This document shows positions 1 through 12,405 of a stretch of DNA of 64,000 nucleotides, piece after piece. The notes below the pieces were generated by a model that was not told the DNA's origin, made no database searches, and saw nothing but the letters and a program-made list of their open reading frames with translations. This DNA comes from Fusarium oxysporum f. sp. lycopersici 4287 (Eukaryota; Ascomycota; Sordariomycetes; Hypocreales; Nectriaceae), in assembly GCF_000149955.1 (NCBI RefSeq), contig NC_030989.1, positions 4,476,402 to 4,540,401 of the forward strand, in the 5' to 3' direction. Made by a program: the position numbers and the translations under genes. Each line of letters starts with the position of its first letter. Position 1 is the first letter of the stretch.

Positions 1-2020
1 CCGTTGCCGTTGGCCGGATTCTGTGCCTGAGCATCCACGACCATCTCGCTGCCGTCCAGGCCCTCGAAATCGTTCTCGTCGTCAACCATCTCATCGTCAG
101 CTCCATCTCCGGCAGTGGCTGTTGGCTGCATTACGGAAGTGCGTTGCCGTTGTCCGGGGTAGACTGCTGTTCGATTCCAGCTGTGCATGTCCCATAGATC
201 CTCGAATTGTGGCGAAGTGTTGAGGAAATCACGGAACTTGGATACCATAGTGCCGGAAAAGACACAAAACACATCTCGCTGGTGTTGGGTAAATTCTGTC
301 ATCGGGTCAGCAGCAGTAAACAAGAGCTTACGATAAACATACCTGGGGGTGCTTGCCGACAGTATGGCTGGAAGTCATCACGCTGGAAAGCGGCAACTCC
401 AGTCAAACTCAAGTGGGTCAATCGAGGGCATGAGTTGAGCAACTTCATGATACTCTGTGAAATGTCAATAATGGCAATCCTGGAAATAAGGGGCGACGAA
501 CCTTGAGGGTAAGGTTGACACAGTAGCTCAGATGAACGCGCTCGAGACTCGAGGCGTAGTACTCATTGCCAACAAGCATACCACTGGCATCTCGTCGTAC
601 CCTGGGTCGAAATGCGGCTTCTGCGAGATGAAAGACTGAGTCATCCGTGATAGAGCTGCATTTCACAAGCCCAATACGCTTCAGCTTGGGTAATAGAGCA
701 AGACGCTTCACGCTCTCATCTGTCAAGTTGGTACAGCAACCCAGATCGATGTATCGAATGCGGTTGCAGTTCTGGACTAATCTCTTGACACCTTCGTCGG
801 TGATATTGCCACAGTGACCCAGATGCACGTAATGCAGGTTCTTACCAAGCTTTGAGATAGCATGAACGGCTACATCAGTGATGTTTCGGCACTTGGCAAG
901 AACAAGGTTGCGAAGGCGAGGTGCGACATCAATAATCTTCTGGACAGCAGCGTCTGTCAAACGCACGCAGGATGTCAGGTCGAGAATGCGGAGATGTTCA
1001 AATAGTCGTCCATGGGGTAGAGTCAGGAAAGCATCGTCATCAATTAGTTCGCAGCTTGCTAGCCGTAACTCTCGGAGACAGTTGCCCTTGACCATAAGAG
1101 AAGTTATAGGGCCGTTACCAATGCGATTGCACTGGTGGAGGTCGATCTCGAGGATGTTGGGACAGTTTTCGGCGAAGGCGTGAATAGCGTCGTCTTGGAG
1201 CTGGCTACATTCATTCAACTTCAGCTGCATTGAGTTAGCCAACGTCCAAACATAGATGGTTTCATCGTAAACTTACTCTCTTAATATAGCGACAACTTGT
1301 TGCCAAGTTGATCATGCTCTCGTTGGAGACATTCTCGCAGCCAGAAATGTTGAGTCCTTGAAGGCGACTGCAGTTTTTGGCGATGGTATTGATAGACTGC
1401 TCGGTAATGTTCTTGTCGTTGGAAATGTCGAGTGCCAGCAACGAGGTGCTATTCTCCACAAGGGCGATAAGTCCGGAATCGGTGAGGTTGCGACAGTTCG
1501 TAAGTGTCAAACGTTCCACCCGACTACAGACTGCGAGCGGCATAACACTACCATCACTGATTTTGTCAGCAAGGGCGGCGAGGTTGAGCCTCTTGATAAA
1601 GTCGCGATATCTGAAAGACGGTGTCTCGAGCTGCAGCGTTTGGCAAATGCTGCCGTGGTTCTTCCAACTCGTGCACGCCGGTCGATGCCAGAGTTGATCG
1701 ACTGTGTTTCTAGCCCAGCGTTTGCAAACCAGCATGCAGTGGAACAGATCGGAGGTGGAACTCAATTTGGCAAACACGCTGATGAGTATCTCGTTTGGCA
1801 ACCGATGGACGGGCGGTTGGCAAGCATCTTCCACCTGCATATCTTGAAAGTTGGGAACTCCGATGCTTGACTGAGAGTCGTTGGCTCCGAGAAAGAAATC
1901 GGACTCTTCGTTATCGGCGGGCGCGGGGGAAGTTGACGAGGATGACGATCGAGAATCTTCCTGCTCGTCGGCGGTTGCAGGACTCTGCCGAGAGGCAGGG
2001 CCAGCGGCAGCAGCGGCCAT
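1..2020 (-). CDS. grrA: F-box/LRR protein, SCF ubiquitin ligase substrate receptor (Grr1 family), 3' end outside window
   Basis: Substrate-recognition subunit of an SCF E3 ubiquitin ligase; in yeast Grr1 links nutrient sensing and the cell cycle to protein turnover. Exons read on the minus strand: 2020-1277, 1224-502, 454-344 and 295-1, the last running off the left edge. The splice sites keep the frame (RYIKR/LKLNE, NLTLK/SIMKLL). I start at ATG 2020 (MAAAAAG); an in-frame ATG at 2062 would add 14 residues. A Ser-rich acidic N-terminus precedes an F-box at about residues 71-115 (VHRLPNEILISVF). Many Cys-containing leucine-rich repeats of the C-x-N-[IL]-T-D type follow. After the LRRs comes the Grr1-like stretch EFTQHQRDVFCVFSG, then an acidic tail. 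Donor GTTCGT of intron 2 is weak but is supported by frame and homology. The family assignment is secure; exact C-terminus unknown. Confidence 0.93.
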
Positions 2021-2062
2021 ATTGTCGGTGTTGAGGGAGGAGCGCTTCAGATGGAAACGCAA

Positions 2063-3743
2063 ACACGATCAAAGAAGCGCTTTCAGGGTACCGTTTTTCG
2101 GTGTTTGGGCAGGATTCAGGCGGAGTTCAGGGATCACAAGGGTGATTCTTAAGCAGCGATAGCGGTAGCGGTAGCGGTAGCGGGTGACTGTTTATCGTAG
2201 GTACAGCAGCAGTGGATATGTGCAGGCAAGCAGCGAGCAATCAGAGGATGCGTGGATAAGAATACAGGTCAAAAAGGTCCTTTCATACCCGAAAGGTGTG
2301 TTTCGCGACTGCGATGAAGGTGATGATGTTTTGGCGCTGGGAGTTTGTTGGCTTGGTAAGGTAATAAGGCAGGGCAGTCAAATGGGGCGGAGGTTTTTGG
2401 GTGCTGGGCTCCAGTCTTGCCAGTGCCAGGGTCAGGTTGGGCGCGGCTGCGGTACTTAAAAAGCAGGGAAGAAAGCACTGATGACACAGCCAAATGATGA
2501 AGAAGCACAAGTATCCACGAGGAAGAGGGGATGGACCAAAGACATGGATCGAAGAGGCGTTTGTGTTTATTTTGCTGGTTTCAGCCGCGTCCCCTGTAAA
2601 GTGCTGCTGTCGTGCGCTACGATGGCCCTTTTTACAAGCGCTGAGCTTGAGACTGGCCCCGATAGAGGATGGATTGGGTGAGCCCAGGCCAGTTGATCCC
2701 CCAGCCTAGAATCTGGATCTCCTCCTACGTCGTAGTCGGGCGGGATGTCCGTAGTGGGGTTTCTTTGGTATGTCAGGACTGGTTAGGTCAGGGGTTTGAG
2801 GTCTGCAGGTCTTTGTTTTGTTCTTGATCTTGATGATGACGATGCGTGAGTTGGAGTCAGGAATTTAATGAGGTTTCAATGCGAGGAATGATTAATGTTT
2901 CAGTAAACCGCGTGCCTCGTTCACGCCTCAGTCAACATGTCCTTCTGGGTTGTCTATCTGTTGTTGCTGCGGGGAAGATGACTGACATGGGATCAAGTAC
3001 ATGAAGGAGGTGTGATCAATGTTCTGATTTGAGGTTGAAAGGTTGAAAGGACGAATCAATATCCGCCGTGCAGGTGGCTTGAGCCATTAATAGACGACGC
3101 GATGATAAATGGATATAAGTATGCAGGTAAACGCATATACAGTATCTATGACAAGGATGGAAAATAGTGCAGGTCTTTTTCTAATACCTTTGCAGGATAG
3201 GAAGCGCAATTAGGTTCGCCAACGAATCCATCTTGATGATTGAGTTTCACATGACACAAAGGTCACACTGATACACGTTTCAACTAGTTGTTATCACGTT
3301 GAAGCTTCATGTGTCCCTATACTGGCGTGAACCAGACGCTTACTGTATAGAACTAATATATTGACTACTTGTCCCAAATTACTACTGCTGCCGAAACTGA
3401 TAAAAATCTTCTGACCATATTCCCACCCCATGATTTCTTATCGTATTTGAACTTGATCCTCTAAAACTCAAGGTACAGGGTAAGGCCCCTCACGATGGCA
3501 TCGCTGACGTAGATGGACTGAAGCTTGGTGATGTATTTTGTGGGTCCCCCGCGAGCATTGGATTTCCTCGGATTAGGTTTACCCGTATGTTCCGTGTGGT
3601 ATGGAACTCTTCCACGTACCTGACCAGCAACTCAGACGATCACCACCAAGCTCATTTACTTGGTGTAGTTGATTGAGTTGACTTGTTCTTTTAGATTGCT
3701 ATCTAGTCAGGGGTCTGTTCAACATTACGTCGCGAGCGCCACG
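2063..3743. other. intergenic region, divergent promoters of grrA and the AIM18-like gene
   Basis: No convincing coding sequence. Short ORFs here lack conserved features. It contains a short hexamer repeat at about 2155-2184 and presumably the 5' leaders and promoters of both flanking genes. Confidence 0.6.
2155..2184. repeat. short tandem hexamer repeat
   Basis: About four copies of a GGTAGC-type hexamer, just upstream of grrA. A simple repeat, with no function inferred. Confidence 0.8.
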
Positions 3744-4901
3744 ATGCTCCGTCCCTCAACTCTCCGCCCTGCGCTTCGCGCATCAGCCCACACAAGATGC
3801 GCCATCGCTCGAACAACCCGACGGACTCTTTTCTCCCAGCGATCGAACCGTCTGACCGATGACCTCGATGTTAATCAGCTCAATTCTAAGCGACGAGATT
3901 ACGAACAGAACCGCACTGCTTTTCTAGCTGCTGGTGCCATTGCCGGTATCGTTTCCTTTGTCTACACAGCATGGAAATTGAAGAAGGCCATTGAAGCCCA
4001 AGGGGAAAAAGAGAAGGCTGCTATCAAATGCGACACGGAAGTTCCGACAGAAATTTTCAAGACCGAGGCGGGCGAGAAGCGAAAAGTGGTTATTCACGAC
4101 GAAGATGGAAATGAGGTTGTTCCTACAGGCAACAAGACCGTCAAATTGTTCCCTCGAAGATTAGAAGTTGAGGATGCCGGAGCAGCAGGCGACGTTGCTG
4201 GCCCAATTGCTGCCGCTGTAACGGACAAGCATGGTACAGAGTTCACACTGGTTGGACTGGGAACAAGGACAGTGACCTTCCTTGGCATCGAGGTGTACGT
4301 GGTGGGCTTCTATGTTGCTACCCAGGATATCGAGAAGCTCCAGCGATATCTGGTCAAGAAGATTAACCCTCTAGCCACAACACTGATTCCTTCTGAGAAG
4401 GAGGATCTGCGCAAGGCTCTCCAGGATCCTGTCGAGGGTGAAGAGACATGGAACTCGATTCTCAAGGACGCTGGATGCCGCTCAGCATTCCGAATCACCC
4501 CTGTTCGAGATACTGACTTCCCTCATATGCGCGACGGCCTTGTGAGGGCTATTCAAGCTCGCTCATCACATAACCCGGAGTATAATGATGAGACATTTGG
4601 ACATGCCATGAGACATTTCAAGATCCTGTTCCAACGTGGTCTGGTAGCAAAGAAGAACGAACTGCTTCTTGTTCGAGATGCTGCTGGAAAGTTGACCATC
4701 ACTTATACTGATGGCACTCGTAAGGAGTCTGTCAAGTCCACACTGGGAACCATTGAGGACGAGCGACTTTCAAGGCTGCTGTGGCTCAACTACCTCTCTG
4801 GTAAGAAGGTTGCCTCAGAGGAGGCCAGGAAGAACATCATCAATGGCGTCATGGAATTTGTCGAAAGACCTGTTGGTACTGTTGCCACCCAGGTCTTGTG
4901 A
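3744..4901 (+). CDS. AIM18/AIM46-type mitochondrial protein with chalcone-isomerase-like fold
   Basis: Single-exon gene, 385 aa from ATG 3744 (an in-frame ATG lies at 3669, but the sequence before 3744 does not look like protein). The N-terminus is basic and rich in Arg, Ser and Thr, as in a mitochondrial presequence. One hydrophobic segment follows at about residues 60-77 (AAGAIAGIVSFVYTAW). The C-terminal two thirds match the chalcone-isomerase-like domain: FTLVGLGTRTVTFLGIEVYV, then a long helical region. Yeast AIM18 and AIM46 affect mitochondrial inheritance. Fungal members are thought to be non-enzymatic or fatty-acid-binding rather than true chalcone isomerases. Inner-membrane location is inferred from the presequence plus membrane segment. 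Confidence 0.88.
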   Translation: MLRPSTLRPALRASAHTRCAIARTTRRTLFSQRSNRLTDDLDVNQLNSKRRDYEQNRTAFLAAGAIAGIVSFVYTAWKLKKAIEAQGEKEKAAIKCDTEVPTEIFKTEAGEKRKVVIHDEDGNEVVPTGNKTVKLFPRRLEVEDAGAAGDVAGPIAAAVTDKHGTEFTLVGLGTRTVTFLGIEVYVVGFYVATQDIEKLQRYLVKKINPLATTLIPSEKEDLRKALQDPVEGEETWNSILKDAGCRSAFRITPVRDTDFPHMRDGLVRAIQARSSHNPEYNDETFGHAMRHFKILFQRGLVAKKNELLLVRDAAGKLTITYTDGTRKESVKSTLGTIEDERLSRLLWLNYLSGKKVASEEARKNIINGVMEFVERPVGTVATQVL

Positions 4902-5140
4902 GAGGGTCAAACCACAACAAAAAGATGTACATTACGGAGATTAAGCCATGTATCACTAGGCACAAGCCAGCAAGTCATTGTAAAGGGTCATGAATTCAAC
5001 TCATCTGGGTAATGCCGTCTAATCTTAGGTGCAACCGATATCTATATGCCGCATACGGTCTACAAAGACATGTCTAGAGCTTGGAACTGATGCATCGTAT
5101 GCCCTTAGCCCAACGTGTCCGACATTTATTTTGATGTTTC

Positions 5141-5621
<481 letters not shown>

Positions 5622-7829
5622 AGAGGAGAGCGAGAGGCTTTGATGTAGGAGAAGGGAAAGTGGGGGGGAGGTATTTATTCTACGTCAGATAGAGGTTGAT
5701 TTGGCTGTACTGGGCTGTAATGCTGGACTGTGAAAGGCGAGTTTGCTTTGTCATGGGCGTTTTTGAGTGGAATTAACTCGGCAACCATGAAAAATGCGAT
5801 GATGCAATGAGCTAGGTTTTCGGGATTAGGTAATCATGCTTTTTGGAATCATTGTGATGAGGTGCTTCATTCATCATCACCTCGGCTGTGCAGCTGAATA
5901 TTGGCGATACATTTGTCTTTGAATGTAATCACTTACAGATATAGTGTAAGGAAGGCGTGATGATTCCAGTTGGTGTTTAGACTTGTTCAGTCAGCGTACT
6001 ATGTAAGTGCTTATGCTGCGTGAGAACAAGCAACTGCCGGGGAATCCTTGCATTTATAAGCCGAAGGATCACTCATCATTGAACATGATAACAGGATCTG
6101 AGCTCGAAAGAACGTTTAGGTCGTTTCATTTACCTTTGCTAGACGCTCTGCTAATAGTTCTTAATAAACTATTAACTTGATGCAGAAAACTTGGAGTAGG
6201 GTAAGTGAAGCCAATCATGTAAACAGGCGAGGTCTAAAACATTTGAGCTGAAAGGGAGCCGAGTAATTGGACACTGAATAAGAACTATAAGATTAGATTC
6301 ATTTCAGTCTAAAGTTATCAGATGCCTTAAGCTTCTTTATAGTCTTAGGCTTCAGGCTTCTTGAGCAATGAGAGTCTACGGTGGTCCATCGGTTCTACTA
6401 GTCATGATAGCATCGTCAAACCTCCACTCAAGAGGGGCCGGAGCTTTTAAGCAACAATCGTCTGACAACGGATCGTGACTTACGTTATGGGTTTCGAGCT
6501 CCAGTTCTCTTTGGCCATTGGCTCAGACTTTGTATCAAATGATCTAAGACAGGTCTGAGGTGGCTCTGAACATACCCACCATGAAAACACTGACAAACTT
6601 CATGATGTAGCTGATGCCTGACTTTAGCTCTGTTTCTTACAGCAGGATGTCAAAAGTTTAAGACAACGGCTTGAACTCAGCTACTACAGTCTTTATCGCC
6701 AAAGTTCCAGTTATTCATATTCAATATACCCATTTATAACTTCGAAGTTGAAGTTGAAGAGACAACCTCAACTCTTAGCGCTTGGAGACCCCTTAATTAC
6801 CTACCATTTCCCGCTAGAACAGTCTGACACATTCCCCCAGGTTTCGATTGCCAATTGTCAGGCCATGAACCTGGAAGAGGCGTTGTCATTTCCCCGTGCG
6901 GCTCTTGGCTGAGATTAAACCAGTGGAAGGGTCCAGATCATCAAATTTAGAAACCCAAATCTGGCCTCTCCCTTTTGCAAGACTTCCTAGACTTTTTTCA
7001 CCATCCATCATCAACTGCGACACAAGCACAGGCGCAACGACGCACAAGCTCTCGCTATTCCCAAAAAGAAAGAAACAAAGTCTACAGCGCATATTTCTTG
7101 CATTCGATTTGTTTCTTGGGGCGACTCTTGTACATGTACTTTGCTGTACTCCGCCCCCATCTCCACCAATCGCCGCTGTCACGTCTGCAGTCTTTAGGTA
7201 TCCCCTAAGCTGCCCGGTTTCTTGCATTGCGTCGCCCCCCGTCATCATCAACTCACGATTCGGTACCGGTACCTACGCTTAACTGCAAGAGAGAACAAAA
7301 AAAAGAGAGACGTTGTTAATCTGGGCTGCACCGACGCCTAAGCCCCTCACCAGTGGCACCGCAAATAGAGCCCAGCCCGATACACCACCCGTTTGCCCAG
7401 TCTCGCCTTGTATCACCAGAGTCACTTGATCTGACCTCCCCCACTACCAACTCGCCTCGTCGCGCAAAGACGAGACAGGCTAGATACCTTCTAGCCTCTG
7501 TTGCTCGCTGTCGACTATCACTAGGAAGACCCTGGCCCAAGGGTCGTTGATCGTCGCCTTCTGCTGCCATTTGCAAGCCTCGCAAGCTTCTTGTTCGTCG
7601 TGCAGCGTAGCCCACCTGGCTCTGTCCTGCTGCTTGCTCATCGCTCCACATCAGCCCACGGGTCGATCACAAGAGAACCACCAGTACCAGTCGCTCAGCT
7701 TTATCGCCGACCGCCCTGTCTTTTGACCTCCTCCTGTTCGGACCTTGGTTTGGTCAATTGCTGCAACCCGTATTCCCATTTGCCTCTAGGGTGTCCTTTT
7801 TTGGACCACCTTAGAAAACGTCGAACAAG
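5622..7829. other. intergenic region with an AUG-free leader for the BAG gene
   Basis: No supported gene. The part from about 7145 to 8017 contains no ATG on the plus strand and is pyrimidine-rich in places, as expected of a long 5' leader of the downstream gene. Short ORFs on both strands around 6886-7282 look like chance. Confidence 0.55.
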
Positions 7830-8936
7830 GTGGATTCCGCCCAAGAAATCGTGGCATCTCCCGGTGCCTTACAAAACGTCACGTCCTACCTCAACGGGGC
7901 GCTGGCTAACCTCTCGTCTGCTTTTCAAGATTCGAGCGGATACATATCTGACACTCTCGGCGTACCTCCTACCGTTGTCTACAGCAGCCTCGCTGTCCTG
8001 CTCGCCGTCCCATTAACAATGTCGAGATACGGCTGGTCCATCGGCCGCGAACAGATTTCGCCCTACAGTTCTATGCCCAGCGGCGTCCCCGCTGTCACCG
8101 ACGACGATTTTAGCTACATCACATCTCAAGATCTTGATGGCGTCACCGAGGATCGATACTATCCCAGATCCCACTCGACTGCACCCCCACCAGCTCCAGA
8201 AGACGATGTCCTCCTTATCAAGAATCGTGGCATCACATATCCTGCTCACTTTCCCGCATATGCGATCGGAGATGGAAAGTTGCGGGTGATAGACGTCAAG
8301 GACCGGGTTGGTCTGATGATGGAACTTCCTGAGCGAGGAACATCACGCATCAAGCTTCTCTACAAGGGAAAGCAACTCAAGGACCCTATGGCGCCAGTAC
8401 GAGACTATGGTGTCAAGAACAACAGCGAGTTGATGGCGGTCATGCCCGAGATCAATGATGTCAGCAGTGGTTCAGAAGAGGAGATGGTGATTGTCGATGC
8501 TCCTAGAGAAGACAGGAAGACTCGCCGCCGCAAGAAGAAGCGTGATAAGAAGAAGGGCATCACCAGTGACGGCGACTCCTTGTCAGGCAGCCCTCGAGAC
8601 AGCGCTTCTACTTTCGACCACCCCAGATCACCTCCAGCGCCACCCACATCTTCGGGCGCAACCAGCGGACCTATGAAGGTTCTCGACGATCTTGCCGTTG
8701 AGTACCAAATTAAGTGGCTGCCTTTGTGCTCCGATTACATTGAGTCGCCACCTTCAGACCCCAAGAAGCGAGAGGAAGAGCACCGAAAACTTTCTGAGAG
8801 CATCATGATGCACATCATGTTGAAACTGGACGGTGTTGAGGCTGAGGGAATGCCCGAAGTCAGAGCACGAAGGAAGGAATTGGTGAGACAGGTCCAAAAG
8901 ACATTGAAGGATCTGGATATTGCAAAAGAATCTTGA
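7830..8936 (+). CDS. BAG-domain co-chaperone with N-terminal membrane segment and ubiquitin-like domain
   Basis: Nucleotide-exchange co-chaperone of Hsp70. Read from 7830 the frame gives 368 residues. A hydrophobic segment lies at about 48-64 (VVYSSLAVLLAVPL). A ubiquitin-like domain covers about 125-210 (IGDGKLRVIDVKDRVGLMM, IKLLYKGKQLKDP). A Lys/Arg-rich linker follows (RRRKKKRDKKKG), then a C-terminal BAG domain of about 80 residues. The layout resembles fission-yeast Bag101/Bag102 and yeast Snl1. The start is problematic: the codon at 7830 is GTG, in a favourable A(-3)/G(+4) context. The frame is closed by TAG at 7812, and the first in-frame ATG is at 8019 (residue 64), which would remove the membrane anchor. 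Non-AUG initiation, an unseen upstream coding exon or a local A-to-G change are all possible. Confidence 0.85.
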   Translation: MDSAQEIVASPGALQNVTSYLNGALANLSSAFQDSSGYISDTLGVPPTVVYSSLAVLLAVPLTMSRYGWSIGREQISPYSSMPSGVPAVTDDDFSYITSQDLDGVTEDRYYPRSHSTAPPPAPEDDVLLIKNRGITYPAHFPAYAIGDGKLRVIDVKDRVGLMMELPERGTSRIKLLYKGKQLKDPMAPVRDYGVKNNSELMAVMPEINDVSSGSEEEMVIVDAPREDRKTRRRKKKRDKKKGITSDGDSLSGSPRDSASTFDHPRSPPAPPTSSGATSGPMKVLDDLAVEYQIKWLPLCSDYIESPPSDPKKREEEHRKLSESIMMHIMLKLDGVEAEGMPEVRARRKELVRQVQKTLKDLDIAKES

Positions 8937-9596
8937 GCCCGCGGTTAAGCGATGGCATTGATGTTGAGTGGAAAAGATTGTCTGGTTTGAGTGCAGGCGT
9001 TACTGGGAATAATCGATTATTCGACTACCTTACCATTGCTCTTGATATAGAACAAGCTGTACAATAGATTCAAGGATTACCTTGACCATGATGACCACCA
9101 TAGACAGCATTGAGCAAATTGGCACATTTAATTGGAATCTTGAGTATCAACATGGATCCCTGTCATGACTTATGATGTAAACCCCCAATGATGGTGCCAA
9201 TGCCATGTCTTGGAACAGCCCGAACTCTATCATCACGTGCGAACCATTCATTCTAAGATCCAACGCCCCAAAAACTGCATGATTCCAGTGCGCGGGTCGG
9301 TAATTCCTCGGCTCAACCCTCTAGGGCTAACAGACCTAAGCGGGAAGGAGTCGCTCGCGGTGAAAGGTTGCCTTTGCCCTATTAGGCTAGCGCGGTTTGC
9401 TCAGAAGGCACAACGAGCCCTCAAGCGGTCCTTGGATTTTTCGCCCGTCAATCACTATCGCGACCACTTGCACCCAACATTCGAGGGACGACTAACCCCA
9501 GCAGCACAGCAAAACAACAAATCTTCGCCGACCGGTTTGAGGATTTGAGCTGCCCTTCTTTCCTTTTCTTTAATTCCCCCAGAAAAGACGGTTACG
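8937..9596. promoter_or_regulatory. BAG gene 3' end and promoter/leader of the uL13 gene
   Basis: No coding sequence supported. The part next to 9597 is pyrimidine-rich (ttctttccttttctttaatt), as is common in front of fungal ribosomal-protein starts. I cannot assign a specific factor site. Confidence 0.45.
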
Positions 9597-10629
9597 ATGT
9601 CGAGCTTCGAGCAAGTTGTGAGTACCGACTGAAACAACATATCCATTCACAATTCGTATTGTGTCTTGAGGCAAAAGACGAGTTGCGGGCAGCTGGGAAG
9701 CAATGGTTATGGGATCGGGGATGCTTTGGGATCTCAGTTATCAGCGCCTGCTGGTGCTGTGAACGCTGCTCGTCGTTTGCTTCACATGGGAATATTGGTC
9801 TTGAAGATGCATTTCGCTGACCGTTGTGTGCGTTTAACAGGTCGTCATCGATGGCAAGGGCCATCTCCTTGGCCGACTCGCCTCCATTGTCGCCAAGCAG
9901 CTCCTCAGCGGCCAGAAGATCGTTATTGTCCGCTGCGAGGCTCTCAACATCTCTGGCGAGTTCTTCCGTGCGAAGCGTATGTCCACCCCACGACACCACT
10001 CCGATCTGTGGCCGAGCATCGTCAACACCAAAGCGATGCCACTCCCAAGAACACCAAGCTGATTATGCCAACAGTCAAGTACCACGCCCACCTCCGAAAG
10101 ATCACCCGTTACAACCCCACCCGCGGTGGTGAGTCGAAACCGTACCTACACACTTGACCACAGTCATTGACTCGATACAGGTCCCTTCCACTTCCGCGCT
10201 CCCTCCCGAATCTTCTACAAGGCTGTCCGTGGCATGATCCCCCACAAGACCGCCCGTGGTGCTGCTGCTCTCGAGCGCCTCAAGGTCTTCGAGGGTGTCC
10301 CCCCTCCCTACGACAAGACCAAGAAGGTCGTCGTTCCCCAGGCTCTCCGTGTTCTCCGACTCCAGCCCGGCCGCAAGTTCTGCACTGTCGGTCGTCTGTC
10401 CAGCGAGGTTGGCTGGAAGTACGAGGACGTCGTTGCTCGGTATGTTTTGCTGTGCTGTGTGTGACTTGGGACATGACTAACTCTACCCAGATTGGAGGAG
10501 CGAAGAAAGGCCAAGGGCGCTGCTTTCTACGAGCGCAAGAAGATTGCCGCCCGACAACTGGCTGATGCGAAGAAGAACGCTTCTGTCAAGGAGGAGACCG
10601 CAAAGGCCCTTGCCAATTACGGCTACTAA
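9597..10629 (+). CDS. rpl16: 60S ribosomal protein L16 (uL13, L13a family)
   Basis: Structural protein of the large ribosomal subunit. Five exons: 9597-9617, 9841-9976, 10075-10128, 10181-10439 and 10491-10629, encoding 202 aa. Residues align with yeast Rpl16 throughout: [91 protein letters not shown], and the terminal ANYGY. All donors are GTRNGT and acceptors CAG. The first coding exon has only seven codons, so the first intron (9618-9840) sits right after the start, typical of fungal ribosomal-protein genes. Codon use is strongly biased to C-ending codons, as in highly expressed genes. Confidence 0.97.
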
Positions 10630-11796
10630 GCTGGCCAAATCCCTCGACCTGGGATCTTGCCGGTCTAGGTAAACTTGGCAACGTCTATCATTTCTCGTGC
10701 GTTTCATTAGAATGGCGCGGCGGTTCAACAAAGGGATTTACTTGATTTGCTGAGTGATGGCAAGGGTGGCTCGAGGAGTAGATGTCGATTCCCCCCAAAA
10801 AGAATGTTCTAAATGAAAAAAGTCCCTCCCCGATTATCGAACCACATTTGCACTGCCCTCACAAGAAGGAATTAAAGCACAAGAGACCGACAATCAACAG
10901 CATGATGATGACCGAGACTTTGTGTGTGGAGACTCTTTCGACCTTGGGTTCTGTGATGAGGCTTTGATGAATGGATAGGGATATTTTCGTTGATGGGCGT
11001 TTTAAGGGTTCTGGAAGTTGATGTCTTTCTTCCGTTGATCATCCAAGGACGCCAGAGTTCGGCGGACGGGTTTTATGAGTGATGGCGATTTGGAGGTGAT
11101 CTTGTTACGCTTCCCAAACCGGGACAGGGTCTCGCATTTGCACAATAGGAGTAGAAAAGGAAAGGCTCTTGTTTGATCAATTCGTTTTACATGTGAATGT
11201 GTCTTTGAAGTTGACGTCAGTGCCCTGTGCTTCATGTCATTGTGTAATCTGATGATGTACGCCTACCACTTAGCTTGTTCACATATACCGACAAACTAGA
11301 GCTCTTATTGTAAGTCATATCGACTGTAGGAATAGCGCCTGGTAGCTGTTTCCAGCCCAGCGGGTCTGACATCTCGCTAATATACAAGTTTCCTTGTAAC
11401 CTGACAGAGATCAGGAACGAGTATGACACGCTGCATATATTTTTTTTTTCTTGACATATTTACATCTTGAACAAGATAAGCAAGGTAAAACCAATAGGAA
11501 GGATGAGCATATACAAAACATTCAACGATCTTCTGAGCCGCTTTTTACATACACACTTCCATCAATGTGTAGGGTATGAATGGTGGTGGCTCTGAGGGGT
11601 GTCATGTGCTGATAAGATAAGCTTTTTGTGAGGTGTCCTGAACAGCACCTCAACCCATACACCCAGCTGCACATAGCCTTTGATTGCCTGCTCACACTCC
11701 CAACCGGTCACTCTTTTTAGCAATTCACGTCTATAAAAAAAAACACTCCTAATAAGACATTTCACAAACAAAGCAAAACAAAAACTCACCGTCACA
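10630..11796. other. intergenic region with SEC72 promoter
   Basis: 3' region of the L16 gene and promoter of the Sec72-like gene. No gene recognised. A poly-T stretch lies near 11442-11451 and a TATA-like element at 11732. Confidence 0.5.
11732..11737 (+). promoter_or_regulatory. TATA-like element upstream of the Sec72-like gene
   Basis: TATAAA followed by an A-run, 60 bases before ATG 11797. Position and sequence fit a core promoter element; no experimental support. Confidence 0.4.
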
Positions 11797-12405
11797 ATGT
11801 CGGACCTCACACATTTCGACCTCCTTCCCCTCCAGATGGACCCTCAATCCAAGGCCATCAGCTCTCAACAACCATCGCGCACGCTCAACGCCGAACTCGA
11901 AGCTCTCAACACCCTCCACCGCTCTCTCCTCAACGTCGAATCACCCACAGGCGCACCCCCTCCCCCCGTGCCCGTCAACCCCAAGCGCACCGCCCAAGTG
12001 ACCAAGCTTCGCGACTCTGGCAACAACGAGTACCGCAAGGGCAAATACCCCGAGGCAATTAAGTACTACACCCTCGGCTTCCAAATGGCCATGCAGCGAC
12101 CCATGTGGGAGCCCTCCCAGCTGGTGCGAGAGGAGATCAGCGGAATTCTGGCGAACCGAGCACAGGCGCACATGGCGATGCAGAACTGGGCTGAGGGCGC
12201 TGTGGATGCCCATGCAAGTGTTGAGGCGCGCTGGGTAGGAAATGCAAAGGCTTGGTGGAGAAGGGGAAGGTGTTTGGCTGAGATGGGAAGACTGGAGGAG
12301 GCGAGGGATTGGGTCAGGAGAGGACTTGAGGTTGAGGGTGAAGAGGGAGAGTTGGTACAGCTTTTGAAGGATGTCGAGGAGAGAATTGAGAAGCAGGAGG
12401 CATGA
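11797..12405 (+). CDS. sec72: TPR protein, Sec72-like subunit of the ER post-translational translocon
   Basis: Predicted 202-aa cytosolic protein, single exon, starting CACAATGTCGG. The N-terminal half carries LLPLQMDPQSKAISSQQPS and ELEALNTLHRSLLNVESP, then a proline stretch. TPR-like helices follow at about 68-190 (AQVTKLRDSGNNEYRKGKY, EAIKYYTLGFQMAM, ILANRAQAHMAMQNWAEGAV, AWWRRGRCLAEMGRLEEA). This order matches filamentous-fungal Sec72, which binds the Sec62/63 complex and in yeast docks Hsp70 C-termini during protein import into the ER. No membrane segment is present. Another TPR co-chaperone is the alternative, but the N-terminal signature favours Sec72. Confidence 0.8.
   Translation: MSDLTHFDLLPLQMDPQSKAISSQQPSRTLNAELEALNTLHRSLLNVESPTGAPPPPVPVNPKRTAQVTKLRDSGNNEYRKGKYPEAIKYYTLGFQMAMQRPMWEPSQLVREEISGILANRAQAHMAMQNWAEGAVDAHASVEARWVGNAKAWWRRGRCLAEMGRLEEARDWVRRGLEVEGEEGELVQLLKDVEERIEKQEA

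Noticed and set aside
9618..10074. snoRNA inside the first two L16 introns
   Set aside because: No convincing C and D boxes with terminal stem could be found.
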